In this document: positions 1 through 11,308 of the stretch, piece by piece
Layout: the number at the start of each line of letters is the position of its first letter
Numbering within the stretch: the stretch's first letter is position 1
From: Batkoa obscura
Taxonomy: Eukaryota; Entomophthoromycota; Entomophthoromycetes; Entomophthorales; Batkoaceae
Reading direction: 5' to 3'
Length of the DNA stretch: 64,000 nt
Assembly: GCA_030770535.1 (NCBI GenBank)
Contig: JASVEC010000006.1
Location: 1,798,001-1,862,000 of the forward strand
Position numbers and translations under genes: made by a program
The notes under the pieces: model-generated
Seen by the model: the letters and a program-made list of their open reading frames with translations, nothing else
Told to the model about the DNA's origin: nothing
The model's database searches: none

Positions 1-1147
1 TTTCCTAGTTTGATTAATAATCCATTTTTAAACCTTTCCTTTTTCTTTTTTACTATGTCATCTTCAATAAATGGTCTATCATTTATGGCTGCAGAGTTCA
101 AGTTATTATTTAAATCTAAATCTAAAAACATAATATTGTCAACAATAAGATCGTATTTACGGTATTTTACATAATAAAATATCAATAATATTTCTAAGTA
201 AAATGGAAACCTTAATTTTAATTTATTAATTTGTTGATAATCAAACTCCATTAATTTAATACTATTGCTATCCTCATGGATTTTATTTTTTTGATTTAAT
301 AACTCCATAATAACGCTTAATTTGCCTTGATTATAATAAATAATTTCGCATATCTTAAACAAATTAATTTCCCTGTAAATGTCTTTGATAACTTCAATTT
401 TGTAGTTTAATTCTTTCCATTCGTTATAATTCCATAATTCAAAATTATTGATGTTTATTTCTTCTCTTTCTTTTATAAGATTCTTTTTCTTGTTTTTCTT
501 ATTCCTTTTATTATTTTTGTTAGTACATTTATTATTCCCATCATCATTATTTATGAATTGATATGTTACTCCATCGCTAATTTGCTTTAACTTATCATCT
601 TTAGTTGCAATTTTGATGGACAAATCCTCTGATAACTTTGCATTCTGTTGTATATAGGTATAACTTAGATAACTTTCAACTGCCAAATCCGTGTTCAAGT
701 TATTTTCTTTAAGGATTTTTAATAAAGTTTCTTCTTTTTCGTTCGGGAAGCATATCTTTAAAAAGTTTATTCCCGAGTCTTCACTTTCAGTTTTCTGCGT
801 TTCATCTTTTATACTGTCAGCTTAATAAAAGTAACAAAAACTTCCAAGATTACCTTCTTCTCTATTCTCTTCCTCCTCATGCTCTTCACTGTTATCTACT
901 TGCAATTCGTTATCAAAGTTAATACATAATAACTCATTAACTGCTTCATCAAAACTATTACAATTTTTGTAAACTTCCTCAATCATCTCCATTTCTAATG
1001 GTGGGCAAAACATTATCTAAAGAAATCAAATAAATCAACCAAATACTTTAATATTAATAACAACTACTATTTGTATCAAATGATTTATTCATTATTTTAG
1101 TCTATTATTATTACTTTTAAATTTTCGATTTCTTCACTGGCACTCAT
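1..1147 (-). CDS. CUE2: Cue2/N4BP2-like multi-CUE protein, 5' part (runs off window)
   Basis: The gene continues beyond base 1. Proposed exons are 1147-1115, 1016-854 and 820-1 (open). Exon 1 starts MSASEEIENLK and joins IMFCPPLEMEMIEEVY to complete a CUE domain (residues ~5-40). A second CUE follows (INFLKICFPNEKEETLLKIL), then a Lys/Asn-rich linker, then two weaker CUE-like segments (YKIEVIKDIYREINLFKICE and LKLRFPFYLEILLIFYYVKY). Yeast Cue2 has two N-terminal CUE domains, degenerate CUE-like segments and a C-terminal SMR nuclease that cuts mRNA at collided ribosomes. Any SMR domain would lie outside this window, so the function is inferred from the N-terminal half only. Intron 1 (1114-1017) is ordinary. 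Intron 2 (853-821) is only 33 nt but is needed to pass an in-frame stop and keeps the frame. CUE calls are confident; the Cue2 identity is moderate. Confidence 0.62.
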
Positions 1148-1565
1148 TTTATCTTTTAATCAAGAAAATAAAAAATTGTTCTTTTTCTGATCTTGATCTC
1201 GCTTTTTATTTTGAATCGATCATAAGGGAATAAATCTAATAAAGTTGCAGTAAATTCTAAATAACCAAAAAGTAATTATGCAATAATGGCCGAAGGGGTG
1301 TAACAAACAAGAGCTTTGAATATTCTTATTTATAAAAAAAATATCTTAACTTTTGTTCATATCTATATTACATAAGTAAGATTATTTATGAAAGTCTTAA
1401 AATTTTTATTTACAACTAAATACTTGAATTTTTTCAAAAAAGTATCATTTAATAAAGATCGCTAATAAAAATAGTTGCTCAAATGATATTAGTTATATTA
1501 AACTGCAATGAAGTTTCGAAAAAATATGTAAATTTTATTATTATTAATTCCTAATAAATAATTTT

Positions 1566-2447
1566 TTAAAAGATGTTGAGTTTTTTTTTAGCTTCTGAAG
1601 CAATCCCTGTATGTGTAAATAAAATAACTATCGAGTTCATAACAATCCCAATAAGAAAAGCTAATGATCCAGTATAATGCGAAACGCTAGAAATACCCCT
1701 ATCTTCTACAACGCTAGGGTAACGAAATACGCCTTCTAAAAAAAAGGCAATAATGGAACAAGTCATACATATTCCATAAATGAATAATGAAGTAAATATT
1801 TTAACTACAGCATTTTGAAATACTTCACTTCGATGTTTTAATGATCCTTCTCCAGCATGATTTAATTTAATAAAAACTTTTGTATTATTTACTTGTCTTG
1901 TTATCTGGTAGTAACAGCCTATTACAATGATTAGGTTGATTGTAGTAATAATCATAAGATAGAAATAGGTAAAACTTGATAAAATGGAATTCGCTATATC
2001 AAGTACACAAGTGAATTCTGATAGAGTAGGTGTAAAGCCATCGGTACTAGCGCTACTTATTAACAGTGAAACAAATATTAAACAGGAGATTGTTAAATAC
2101 GAGAATAAAATTTTGGTGGTCCTTAATTTCACAAATAAGGATAGCCTTTCAACAGCTAAAAAGGCGCTTAATGCAATTTCAAAGAAAAAGACAATGGAAG
2201 TAATAGTTCCACTTAGGTTACAACCAACTTTGGTTCCAATAAGCCCGTGATCATGAAATTTTGAGTAAATCAAATCGATTATTAATGGTAATGGGCCAAA
2301 ATACTCTATAGCAGCTATCATAATAATTAAAGGAATATCTTTAGATTTTTTAGGAACCTTGGATGCGAATACAATTAAAAAGGAGTTGGTTATAAAAGCT
2401 ATCAATGTGGTTAATACCAGTATAAAGTTGAGTAAAGTAACCTCCAT
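1566..2447 (-). CDS. Rhodopsin-like seven-helix receptor, subfamily 1 (copy a)
   Basis: An intronless 293-residue membrane protein with seven hydrophobic segments. Family marks: TM1 Asn in FITNSFLIV; Cys before TM3 (KVGCNLSG) and Cys in extracellular loop 2 (EFTCVLD), a likely disulfide; ERL at the end of TM3 where class-A receptors have D/ERY; a basic third intracellular loop; and a TM7 MNSIVIL-FTHTG stretch in place of NPxxY. I start at the Met at 2447 because the tandem paralogue (3652-4554) begins with the same MEVTLL. An upstream in-frame ATG at 2567 would add 40 residues not shared with it. Ligand unknown; it probably acts at the cell surface or an internal membrane through a G protein. 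The copies share 3' flanks as well, so the duplication unit exceeds the coding region. Confidence 0.8.
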   Translation of the reverse strand: MEVTLLNFILVLTTLIAFITNSFLIVFASKVPKKSKDIPLIIMIAAIEYFGPLPLIIDLIYSKFHDHGLIGTKVGCNLSGTITSIVFFFEIALSAFLAVERLSLFVKLRTTKILFSYLTISCLIFVSLLISSASTDGFTPTLSEFTCVLDIANSILSSFTYFYLMIITTINLIIVIGCYYQITRQVNNTKVFIKLNHAGEGSLKHRSEVFQNAVVKIFTSLFIYGICMTCSIIAFFLEGVFRYPSVVEDRGISSVSHYTGSLAFLIGIVMNSIVILFTHTGIASEAKKKLNIF

Positions 2448-3651
2448 GTTGTAAAAGGTAATAATATTAAATAAAATAAAATACAATATTGATCGTCCTA
2501 TGTATATTATATACCGTTTCTTCTTTGATTTATTTAGGTTTAATAGCTTGGTTTTTATCCTAGTCAAATGTTCTAGATATTAAATATAGAAAAAATTACA
2601 AACCTACGTTTGTGGACTTATAATCTTTTATACCCAGGTAAACAAACCATTTTGTTTCATTAACTGATATACAAGTGCCTTCTTGTTTACAATACCACAA
2701 ACCTTAGCCACATCATTAATTTTCTTGCCTTTATTTAGAAAAAAGCATTAAAAAGCCTCTTAGCATTTTTTCTAAATAAAGGGAAAAAAATTAGTAATGC
2801 GGCTAAGGTTTATGGTATTGTAAGAATTAACTAATAGATCGTCCAACTTTTTTATTGCATAGAAGTGGTCGAACAATGAAACAAAAAGGGCGTTCCCATA
2901 TGGAACTTTAAGCATTATTACTATGCTCTGTTTAAAGGTGTAATAAATGAAATTTTAATCCTGTGCCTGAATAGTTTAAACTAAAATTAGGAACATTGAG
3001 TTTATCATGTTTTAGAAGACAAGCCTTTGTTTTCAGTGCCACATATTCATTTATTTTAATGTTTTATTAGCCGTTTATTGAGTTTAAATATTATAATTAT
3101 ACGATTTTCAACATGGTTACAAGTGTTAAAAATTTGAGCAGGTTGATGAAAAAGCTTTTCGGAAAAAAACCCTTAAATAAAATAAAATAAACATACAAAT
3201 ATAATTATTCTAACTCCAATCAAAGATAATTTAAATTTGAACCAAATTTTTAATACTTTCCTTTTTCGCTTATTATACAAGATTATTTTGATAGCATTAT
3301 TTTTATTCAAATTTCATATAAATTGTGACTAAAGCTAATATTAATTTAGTATAATGATTTTTTCGTTTAATTTTGGTTTGAATTACTATTGAAAAGTTTT
3401 CTTATCAGCTAATTTGAATTTTTAACCCATATATCTGTAGTAGGGTGAAAATCTTGTCCAAAAAAAAGAATCAAAACTTGCTTTAGGGTTAAACTGATTA
3501 ATAAAGTAACTATGTGATAGTACTCAAAAAGTATAATAGACAATAATTTTGAATATTCCAATTTAATAAAAAATTTAATCAAAATAGTTGCACAAATAAT
3601 ATACATAAGCAATTGCAATATTCTAATAGAAATATACAAATTTTATTATTA
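2448..3651. other. Spacer between the two subfamily-1 receptors
   Basis: Holds the transposase fragments (2687-2823) and a 25-bp segment (2898-2922) repeated exactly at 4776-4800, upstream of the next receptor. The 3' flank of the 3652-4554 gene (about 3540-3651) resembles the 3' flank of the 1566 gene. A 76-codon open frame at 3409-3639 has no recognisable features. Confidence 0.6.
2687..2823. mobile_element. Inverted pair of transposase helix-turn-helix fragments
   Basis: Two 58-bp arms (2687-2744 and 2766-2823) are inverted copies with 52 of 58 positions matching around a 21-bp spacer. Read outward, each arm encodes the same helix-turn-helix start: NKGKKINDVAKVCGIV on the minus strand and NKGKKISNAAKVYGIV on the plus strand. 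This resembles the N-terminal DNA-binding segment of Tc1/mariner/pogo-type transposases. The minus-strand reading continues through NKKALVYQLMKQNGLF before a stop. No catalytic domain is visible, so these look like fragments of two head-to-head decayed copies. Confidence 0.5.
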
Positions 3652-4554
3652 TTATTTTTTCAGAAATAAATTTTTGAAAGGCCTAAAAGCCTTTCTAGCT
3701 TCTATAGCAACTCCCGTATGTGTGGTTAAGATCACAATCGAGTTCATAATAATACCAATAAGGAAAGCCAACGTAGCAGTATAATGCAAAATGTTAGAAT
3801 AGTGCTTATTCTGTATAGCACTGGGATAAAGAAAGATACCTTGCAATAGAAAGGAAATGGTGGAGCAAGTCATAGCTATTCCATAAAGGGATAGTGTGAT
3901 ATATATTTTTGTTACAGTGTTTTGAAATATTTTACTTCGATACTTAAATGCTTCATTTGCAAAATTACTTAAATTGGTAAATCCTTGTGTATCATTTACT
4001 TTCCTTGTTATATAATAATAACACCCTATTATAATGATTAAATTGATTGCAGTAGTAATCATAAGGTAAAAGTAGGTAAAAAATGATAAAATGGAATCTG
4101 TAATGTTAAGCACGCAAGTAAAATCGGTCGAAGTGGGTACAAAGCCATTGATACTAGCGCTTCCAATTAGTAGTGACATAAATAGTAAACAAGAAATTGC
4201 TAAATAATAAAATAAAACTTTGGCAGTCCTTGGTTTTACAAATAAAGATAGTCTTTCAGCAGCTAAAAAGGCACTTAATACAATTTCAAAGAAATAGACA
4301 AAGGAAGTGATAGCACCACTCAGATTACAGCCAACTTTAGTTTCAATAAGCCCATGTCCATATAATTTTGAGTAAATCAAATCGATTATGATTGGTAGTG
4401 GGCCGAGATATTCTACAGAAGCTATCATAATAATCAAAGGGATATCTTTGGTTTTTTTTAGAATCATAGATGCAAACGCTATTAAGAATGAGTTGACTGT
4501 AAAAGCTATCAGTGTTACTAAAACTAGTGTAAGGTGAAGTAGAGTAACTTCCAT
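3652..4554 (-). CDS. Rhodopsin-like seven-helix receptor, subfamily 1 (copy b)
   Basis: An intronless 300-residue paralogue of the 1566-2447 gene with the same start (MEVTLL), TM1 Asn (TVNSFLIA), TM3 Cys (KVGCNLSG), loop-2 Cys (DFTCVLN), ERL at the TM3 end (AAERLSLFV) and the TM7 MNSIVIL-TTHTG motif. The tail is longer and basic (RPFKNLFLKK). It is clearly similar along its whole length to copy a but not near-identical, so the duplication is not very recent. Upstream on the minus strand a TATA-like CTATATAAAGG lies about 60 bp from the ATG (around 4605-4618). The pair lies head-to-tail. Predicted surface receptor coupling to a G protein; ligand unknown. Confidence 0.82.
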   Translation of the reverse strand: MEVTLLHLTLVLVTLIAFTVNSFLIAFASMILKKTKDIPLIIMIASVEYLGPLPIIIDLIYSKLYGHGLIETKVGCNLSGAITSFVYFFEIVLSAFLAAERLSLFVKPRTAKVLFYYLAISCLLFMSLLIGSASINGFVPTSTDFTCVLNITDSILSFFTYFYLMITTAINLIIIIGCYYYITRKVNDTQGFTNLSNFANEAFKYRSKIFQNTVTKIYITLSLYGIAMTCSTISFLLQGIFLYPSAIQNKHYSNILHYTATLAFLIGIIMNSIVILTTHTGVAIEARKAFRPFKNLFLKK

Positions 4555-5397
4555 ATCGAGTCAATTGAGTTTATTGAATGATAATGAAAAAAAGTTCTAA
4601 AGCCCCTTTATATAGCTATATATTATCCATTTTTTAATATATTAAAATTTAATAACTTATACTTTGCTTTGGCAAATGTTCTGAAAATAAACATTAAGTT
4701 GAATCTCAATATACCTTTATAAACTTTACCTTTATTGATTTCGCAGTGAAATAAACTAAGATGTTCCATTAATCTATATGGAACTTTAAGCATTATTACT
4801 GCACTTTATTGAATTATAAATATCCAGAATTTTAATTACGTGGTTAAGAAATAGAGTTAAAATTGCGATTTCTCCATAAAAAATAAAAACTTGACCTCTA
4901 ATATTATATTAGATGTATTGTATTCTTCTCTAGTCTTTATCAATAAAGGCTTCGTTAAGAGTTTTAAGTATTCAGTTGAGTATTTTATACGCTATTCCTA
5001 TAGCTGTTTGTAGGTTAAACAGTACCCTTTATTATTAAATAATATACTCTCTTTTACACCTTAATTTAAAAAAAAATTCATTTTCCTTTTTTATTTGAGA
5101 TTATACCATAAAGTAACTCTTATGTAATAAACTCATTATTTTGCTCTATGATATTAGATAAGGAGTAGTATATTTCAAAGGCTTTACTTTTTGATTGCTA
5201 ACGTTGTAGTATTACAACATGACAATTATCCAAATAAAGTCTCTATTAACATTTATGTATTAATAAAAATCACTGGTTATTAAAGTAAAAGATTTATTTT
5301 GAAAGATTATAATATTTGTAAATGCAAAGACATTGTAATAAAACTCACACTAGGCTTTTTATAAAAATGAATTAATAAGCCAACAAAAAGGTAATAT

Positions 5398-5496
5398 GGG
5401 GGTGTTTTTTTTGGCTTGATTATCTTTTCCATTTTCTAAGCGCTATTTCAACGGAAAGATTGTTAGTAAAATTCTTAAACAAAAAAATACATCCCT
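5398..5496 (+). mobile_element. Short GGGGATGT-ended element (MITE-like), copy 1
   Basis: A 99-bp member of the dispersed family. It starts GGGGGTGTTTTTTTTGG, carries the core AAGCGCTATTTCAACGGAAA, and ends AATACATCCCT. It is flanked by ATAT on both sides (5394-5397 and 5497-5500), a 4-bp target duplication. Confidence 0.75.
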
Positions 5497-6288
5497 ATAT
5501 ATAGAAGGTTCTTGTTTAAAATAATGATTTTTTTGATGTTATAATTTAAAAGTGTTAGAGCCATTAAAAAGTGTTAATAAAACATAGATACAACCCTATA
5601 GAATTTTTCTTATATCATAGTATTTTTTATTTTTTACATGAATTGATTGTAACATTCGTATATCTTTATAGTATAATAATCATTTATTGGTAAATATGAT
5701 TAAAATGATCTAGATAGCACTTTATAATGAATACTTTATTTGTTTATTTATAGCTATAGCTAATCTCAAAATCGAAATGGTCGTTTAAAATAAATGAGAG
5801 GCTAAAAGCTTATAATCAATAGTAGCTGTTTAAGTTTAATATTTGACTATATAATAATCAATAAAACTTTATAGTCCTTACATTTGTAAAAATATTTGAT
5901 ATATTTGACATATTTAATTGCTATCATTTAATGTATATGGTATTATCACAACTTGAAAAATGCCAAAAGGGTGGTAACAACAAAATGTTATATCAACATC
6001 ATTTTTGAAACTAATTTTTAATTATAAGGAGATTTATATTTTGTTTATTAATAGGCTATAATTAAACTAGTAAAATAAATATTCCATGATAGAAACAATT
6101 AGAAAATAAGTTTATAATAATTTAATTTAACTGATAAAATAGTAAGATACATTGGCTTTAGACAAAGAAAATTTTAATTAAACTTTTAATTAAAAACATA
6201 TCAAAAGTTTGAAAAGAATCAATATAATTAAAACAAAGAAATAGTTAATTTAATTTAATTTAATTTACCATTTAATAGTTAATTTAAT

Positions 6289-6382
6289 GAAGGTGTTTTT
6301 TTGGCTTCATCACTTTTTCCATCTTTTAAGCACTATTTGAGCGGAAAAATTGTTAGTAAAATCCTTACACAAATACATCCCC
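6289..6382 (+). mobile_element. Short GGGGATGT-ended element, copy 2
   Basis: A 94-bp copy with a decayed left tip (GAAGGTGTTTTTTTGG), core AAGCACTATTTGAGCGGAAA and right tip ATACATCCCC. Flanks are TAAT on both sides (6285-6288, 6383-6386). Confidence 0.72.
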
Positions 6383-6524
6383 TAATAATACTTTAGTATA
6401 GAACAATGACCTTTGATCAAAATGAAATAAAACTTAATAAGGGATCGAGAAATTCAAAAAGTATAAATATAAAAAACTTTTAATAAAGTTATATTAAAAA
6501 ATCTAATATTATAAACTTAAAGAA

Positions 6525-7591
6525 ATGTCTCAATCAAATCATAAACACAGCATCTGTTTATTAATGGGAAATAGCCATTTAGGTAACTATTTAGTATTGG
6601 AAGTAATAAATTAACTAAATTTTTATTAAAGGCTTAAAATTCATTGACTTATTGACCAAGAAATACACAAATGAGTACGAAGAGTTACTCGTTGGTGTTT
6701 ACGAGATCAAGGACAAATTCAAGAAACATTTGAAGGACAAAAAGGTCAAATTGATTGAAATCAATGATAAAGAACAAAAAGAGTTAAAAGAGCAATTAAA
6801 TCAGAAGCAACACATTGTAGTAATCCCACCTAAAAAGCATGATCAAAGCTTACTTTATTCTACTTTAAAATTACTCGATGAAATTCAACCACATTACCTT
6901 GGGATGGTATCTTGGATTGGAGCCAAACATTCAGAAGGCAAAATGATGTCACAGATGTACGCAATTGAGAAATGTATTACAGCTATTAAAGCTAAATATC
7001 GCTGTATTTTACAGTAAGTTAAAATAGTGCTTATAAAAGTGGATCTAATTAGTAAAATTGTTATTAGTTGTGATTTATTCCAAGATGAACTTAAGCTCCA
7101 GGCTCCAGCTATGCAAGATAAAGGTAAAATGGTATTCTCCTTTGGGGACAAAAAATTTGCACCCGTTTACTCCCAGGATATTGCAATAGCACTTATTAAG
7201 TTATTAATGAGTAAGGCTGAGCAGTTAACCGAAGGGGAGGTTCATTATAAACAATTTAATGGTAAATAATATTATAAAAGTAGAACTTTGGCTAATAGTT
7301 TTAGGTCCTAAAGATCTGAGTGCTAAGAAATTGGTAGAAATTGCTTCTACTGTGTTAGGTATGGACTACGAATATAAAAAGGCGGATCGTAAAGAAACTA
7401 AAAAGGTTTTAATGATGAATGAGCATGTAAGTGAGGATAAGGTTGATTTATTACTTGATTATTATGACCTTGTTGCAAAAGGATATGCTGAAAACCCCTC
7501 CGATGATTTGAAAAAAGTTTTAAATATTGATCCTACCCCTGTTGATGTCTTTATTCAAGACCATTCTAATTATTTTAAGCCACGTTCTTAA
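6525..7591 (+). CDS. NmrA-like NAD(P)-binding oxidoreductase (atypical SDR)
   Basis: Exons 6525-6582, 6632-7013, 7068-7261 and 7305-7591 give 306 residues. The N-terminus (ICLLMGNSHLGLKFIDLL) is a beta-strand, Gly-rich turn and helix like a Rossmann dinucleotide site, but the glycine pattern is degenerate. YLGMVSWIGA and MYAIEKCI follow at the usual strand-5 and helix positions. The C-terminal half is typical of NmrA/quinone-oxidoreductase-like proteins: APAMQDKGKMVFSFGDKKFA, PVYSQDIAIALIKLL, NGPKDLSAKKLVEIASTVLG. The last intron could end at TAG six bases earlier; the 43-nt version preserves the conserved GP. Members bind NADP(H) and may be redox sensors or reductases; the substrate here is unknown. 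The start ATG is the only one preceding the glycine turn. Confidence 0.8.
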
Positions 7592-7940
7592 ATGGTCTAT
7601 TATCACTTTATTATCACATTTTGTATTAGAATAAATTAGCCCATATTATTGTATCGATTGTATCGTTTATATTAAGTTTTTTTACTTTTATATGGATCAT
7701 TTTTTATAAGCTCTATACAATTTGATAATGTAAACATTATAGTATATATATCTTATATCGCATAATCTCAAATGTTTGTAATTTTAAAGTATTCATGTCA
7801 AATCAAAGCACTAGCAAATAAGAATTAGACAATAAATTGATAGAAAATGGCTAAAATAACAATAAATTAAAAAAATAATTTTATTTCCTTTAAACAATAA
7901 AACTAAGGCTCAATCTAATAACTCAAAAACATACTTTAAA
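7592..7940. other. Spacer between NmrA-like and beta-adaptin genes
   Basis: About 350 bp of AT-rich sequence with no open frame of note. It must hold the 3' end of the upstream gene and the promoter of the downstream one; no element is distinctive. Confidence 0.5.
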
Positions 7941-10370
7941 ATGGAGAACATGATAGCTGATCTCCGCAACATGGCGGAAAAATATTTTGTTTCTACTATC
8001 AAAGGTAAAAATAAAGTTATATAAAAATTTAATAATTAAAAAATATAAAAAGGAGAAACCCATGAGTTAAGAACGGAGTTAAACAGTGAATATGCTTTTA
8101 GAAGAAAAGAAGCTGTTAAGAGAGTGATTGCTTCAATGACCGTTGGTAAAGATGTATCTAATTTATTCCCAGATGTAGTCAAAAATATGCAAACCGATGA
8201 CTTAGAGTTAAAGAAACTTATCTACCTTTATTTGATTAACTATGCTAAATCTCAACCCGAATTAGTCATCTTAGCCGTTAATACCTTTGTAAAAGTAAGT
8301 GGTTGGCAAATTTAATACTTTGTGGTTATTAATAGATTTAGGATACAACAGATCATAATCCGTTAATTAGAGCTTTAGCAATAAGAACAATGGGATGTAT
8401 AAGAGTAGATAAGATTACAGATTATTTATGTGACCCATTAAGAAAAGCATTGAAGGTAACATAATACGCGACTTTCTCTAATAAGAGAGCTAAATAGTTT
8501 AGGATGAAGACCCATATGTTCGTAAAACAGCTGCCATTGCAGTTTCAAAATTATTTGATATTAATCCAGGACTTGCTATTGATAACGGATTCATTAATAG
8601 TTTATTAGACTTGGTTTCTGATAATAATCCAATGGTAAATATAAGCTATCAGTTATTTCAAAATAATAGATTTAATACATTTAGGTCATTTCGAATGCAA
8701 TTACCTCTTTGATGGAAATTAATGAAATGTCAAGTGGGAAAAAAGTGTTTACAATTACTTATCCAACTTTAACAAAATTAGTAAGAGCCCTAAACGAATG
8801 CTCAGAGTAAATATTTTATTATTGTAATGCCATGTTATATTATTAACTGGAATCAATAAATAGATGGGGTCAAATAAGTATATTAGAAATAATGTCCGAA
8901 TATAAACCTGAATCATCTGCTGAAGCTCAAGATATTTGTGAAAGAGTTATACCTCGTCTAGCACACGCTAATGCCTCAGTAGTATTATCTGCAATTAGAG
9001 TAAGTATAAATTATATATTTATTAGCCTTAGTCGCTAATTAATTTTTAGGTACTTTTATTATTGTTAGAGTATATTCCAGATAAAACTTTCCACACAAAA
9101 GTAACCTCAAAAATGGCACCACCATTAGGTAAAATATAATTTGTTATTAAATATTTATAGTATTTTAACAATGAAATAGTCACTTTACTCTCTGAATCAC
9201 CTGAGTTACAATATGTAATACTAAGAAATTTAGAAATTATTTTACAACAATATCCAACTGTATTAAGTAAAGAAATACGAGTATTTTTTTGCAAGTACAC
9301 AGATCCACTTTATGTTAAATTAGAAAAATTGGAGTTAATGGTTAAGCTAGTCAACGAAAAAAATGCCGATCAAGTATTGATGGAATTAAAAGAATACTCC
9401 TCAGAAGTAGATGTTGACTTTGTACAGAGAGCCATTAGAGCTATTTCTCGTATTGCTTTGAAGATCCCTGCTTCTTCACCAAAATGTGTACAGATCCTAG
9501 TTGATTTATTATCCAATAAGATTGATTTTATTGTTCAAGAGGTCATTATTGTTATGAAGGTAAATTAATTTGTACTTTCATTGCTTAAGTTTATATTAAA
9601 TATTTTACTTTAGGATATCTTCCGTAAATATCCAAATAAATATGAGGGTGTTATACCTATATTATCTCAACATTTAGAAGCTCTAGAATCATCTGAAGCC
9701 AAAGCCTCTTTGATTTGGATTCTCGGAGAATATGCTGACCGTATTGATGATGCCACCACTTTATTACAATCTTTCCTTAACAACTTTAAAGAGGAAACTT
9801 CATTAGTAATTTATATATATATATTTAATTAGTTATATATTAATACAAAACAATTTTAGGTTCAAAACCAATTATTGACTGCAGTTGTTAAATTGTTTTT
9901 AAAGAAACCAAATGAAGCACAAGAAATTGTACTTAAAAATCTTAAGATAGCTACTGAAGTTGAAAATCCAGATGTTAGAGATAGAGGCTATGTATATTGG
10001 AGATTATTATCAACAGATCCTAAAGCAACTAATGTAAATTTATAATATAATGTATAATTTATAAGTTAATATACTTTATTAGGATATAATATTAAATGAA
10101 AGACCAGAGCTTGAAGAAGAGGGACCCATGATCCATCCACAATTAGCTAAAGATTTGATGCACCACTTATCTACCTTAGCTTCGGTATATCATAAGTTGC
10201 CTACTACTTTTATTAAAGAAGAAAGAAGAGTTGAAGTACCTCAACTTAATACTAATAATTCACCACCTAAAGATTTAGAAGATTTAGCTAATATGGGAGC
10301 TGAAGAAATTATGGAAGTATCTCAACCTAAACAAGAAAATGAACCCGAAGAGTTACTCATTGCTTTTTAA
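7941..10370 (+). CDS. APL2: Beta-adaptin, clathrin adaptor large subunit (AP-1/AP-2 beta type)
   Basis: Eleven exons (7941-8004, 8053-8294, 8342-8455, 8503-8634, 8685-8806, 8864-8999, 9050-9128, 9180-9559, 9614-9805, 9860-10033, 10083-10370) sum to 640 residues. The trunk is strongly conserved: [88 protein letters not shown], and a WRLLS-like segment ([11 protein letters not shown]). It forms the beta solenoid of an AP complex that recruits cargo and clathrin at Golgi/endosomal or plasma membranes. After the trunk there is only a ~70-residue tail ending EPEELLIAF. The appendage (ear) domain of animal beta-1/beta-2 is absent, and yeast Apl2 is ~726 residues. AP-1 versus AP-2 cannot be settled from sequence alone. 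Confidence 0.93.
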
Positions 10371-11308
10371 GGAATAAAAATTTATATAATGTTTTACTTT
10401 TTTTGAGGTTTATTTCGTATTTGTATTTTATACGGTTAATTTAGTTATTTTTAAAAAGTAGTAAAACAAAGTTAGTGGAGCTATATAAAATAGCAATAAA
10501 GAAGGTATAAAGCTTTTATTAGGTTGGTATTTAACTTTATTAGTTTAAAGGTAAAATAATAGAATATGCCACAAAGTAGTTTTAATCAAAGAAAATACAA
10601 TTATGTAATTTTGTAAATAATAAACTATGATTTTCGAACAAACAACGGTTAATTTATTTTTCAAGTGGTAAAAATTGACATGATAATTCTTGTAAGAATT
10701 TTATTTTAATAATGTTCTCTAGTTAAAATTCTGAAAATAATTAAGAATGGAATAACAAAATTCAATTAGAGGAATTTGGTTTTTGGGATAATAAATAATG
10801 AGTGATAAGTAATAAAACCATAAACTAACCCGACTTAAAACTAAATTACAAAAAAACTCAAGTTCTATTTTATGTTAATTACATATATTGAAGTTAGGTC
10901 TTAAATGATATCAAAATACCGCTTACTAAATCAAGTAAAAATAAGTCTAATAATAATTAATTTATTATACATTCACAATAAGCCACAAAGTTGAATTTAT
11001 AATGAGTTTATTGCTAATCTTACAATAAAGGAAAGCCACCTTTCTTTTTAAGCTCTAAAATAGCAAACAGCATTTATTAAAATTAGGTCATTTATTCCTT
11101 TTATTCTTCATCAATTCGTTGTTTTAAGTTCCAAATTGAAAACCACCACCAATCATATTATCTTACATATTATTCTATTTTAAATTATCAAAAATGATAA
11201 TTTAAATATACCCTTGCATATGAATTCGAGTTTCATTGGTCAACCATAACACTCTATAAAAGTGTAAAATTTTTTCACCCTTATTGCTTTTTATACAAAC
11301 TTAACATT
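10371..11308. other. Spacer upstream of the C9-methyltransferase gene
   Basis: Just over 900 bp of AT-rich sequence without a credible gene. A CTATAAAAGTG TATA-like box lies near 11252-11263, about 50 bp before the downstream ATG. Confidence 0.5.

Larger units (their letters stand above)
4555..6524. other. Gene-poor AT-rich spacer with two short elements
   Basis: About 2 kb with no credible coding frame on either strand. It contains the 25-bp segment 4776-4800 shared with 2898-2922, two copies of the GGGGATGT-ended short element (5398-5496 and 6289-6382) and a short TTTAA-type tandem run near 6244-6267. I see nothing else. Confidence 0.6.

Noticed and set aside
3409-3639. 76-codon hydrophobic minus-strand frame
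   Set aside because: Overlaps the duplicated 3' flank of the receptor genes, starts nowhere near a promoter and matches no receptor segment.
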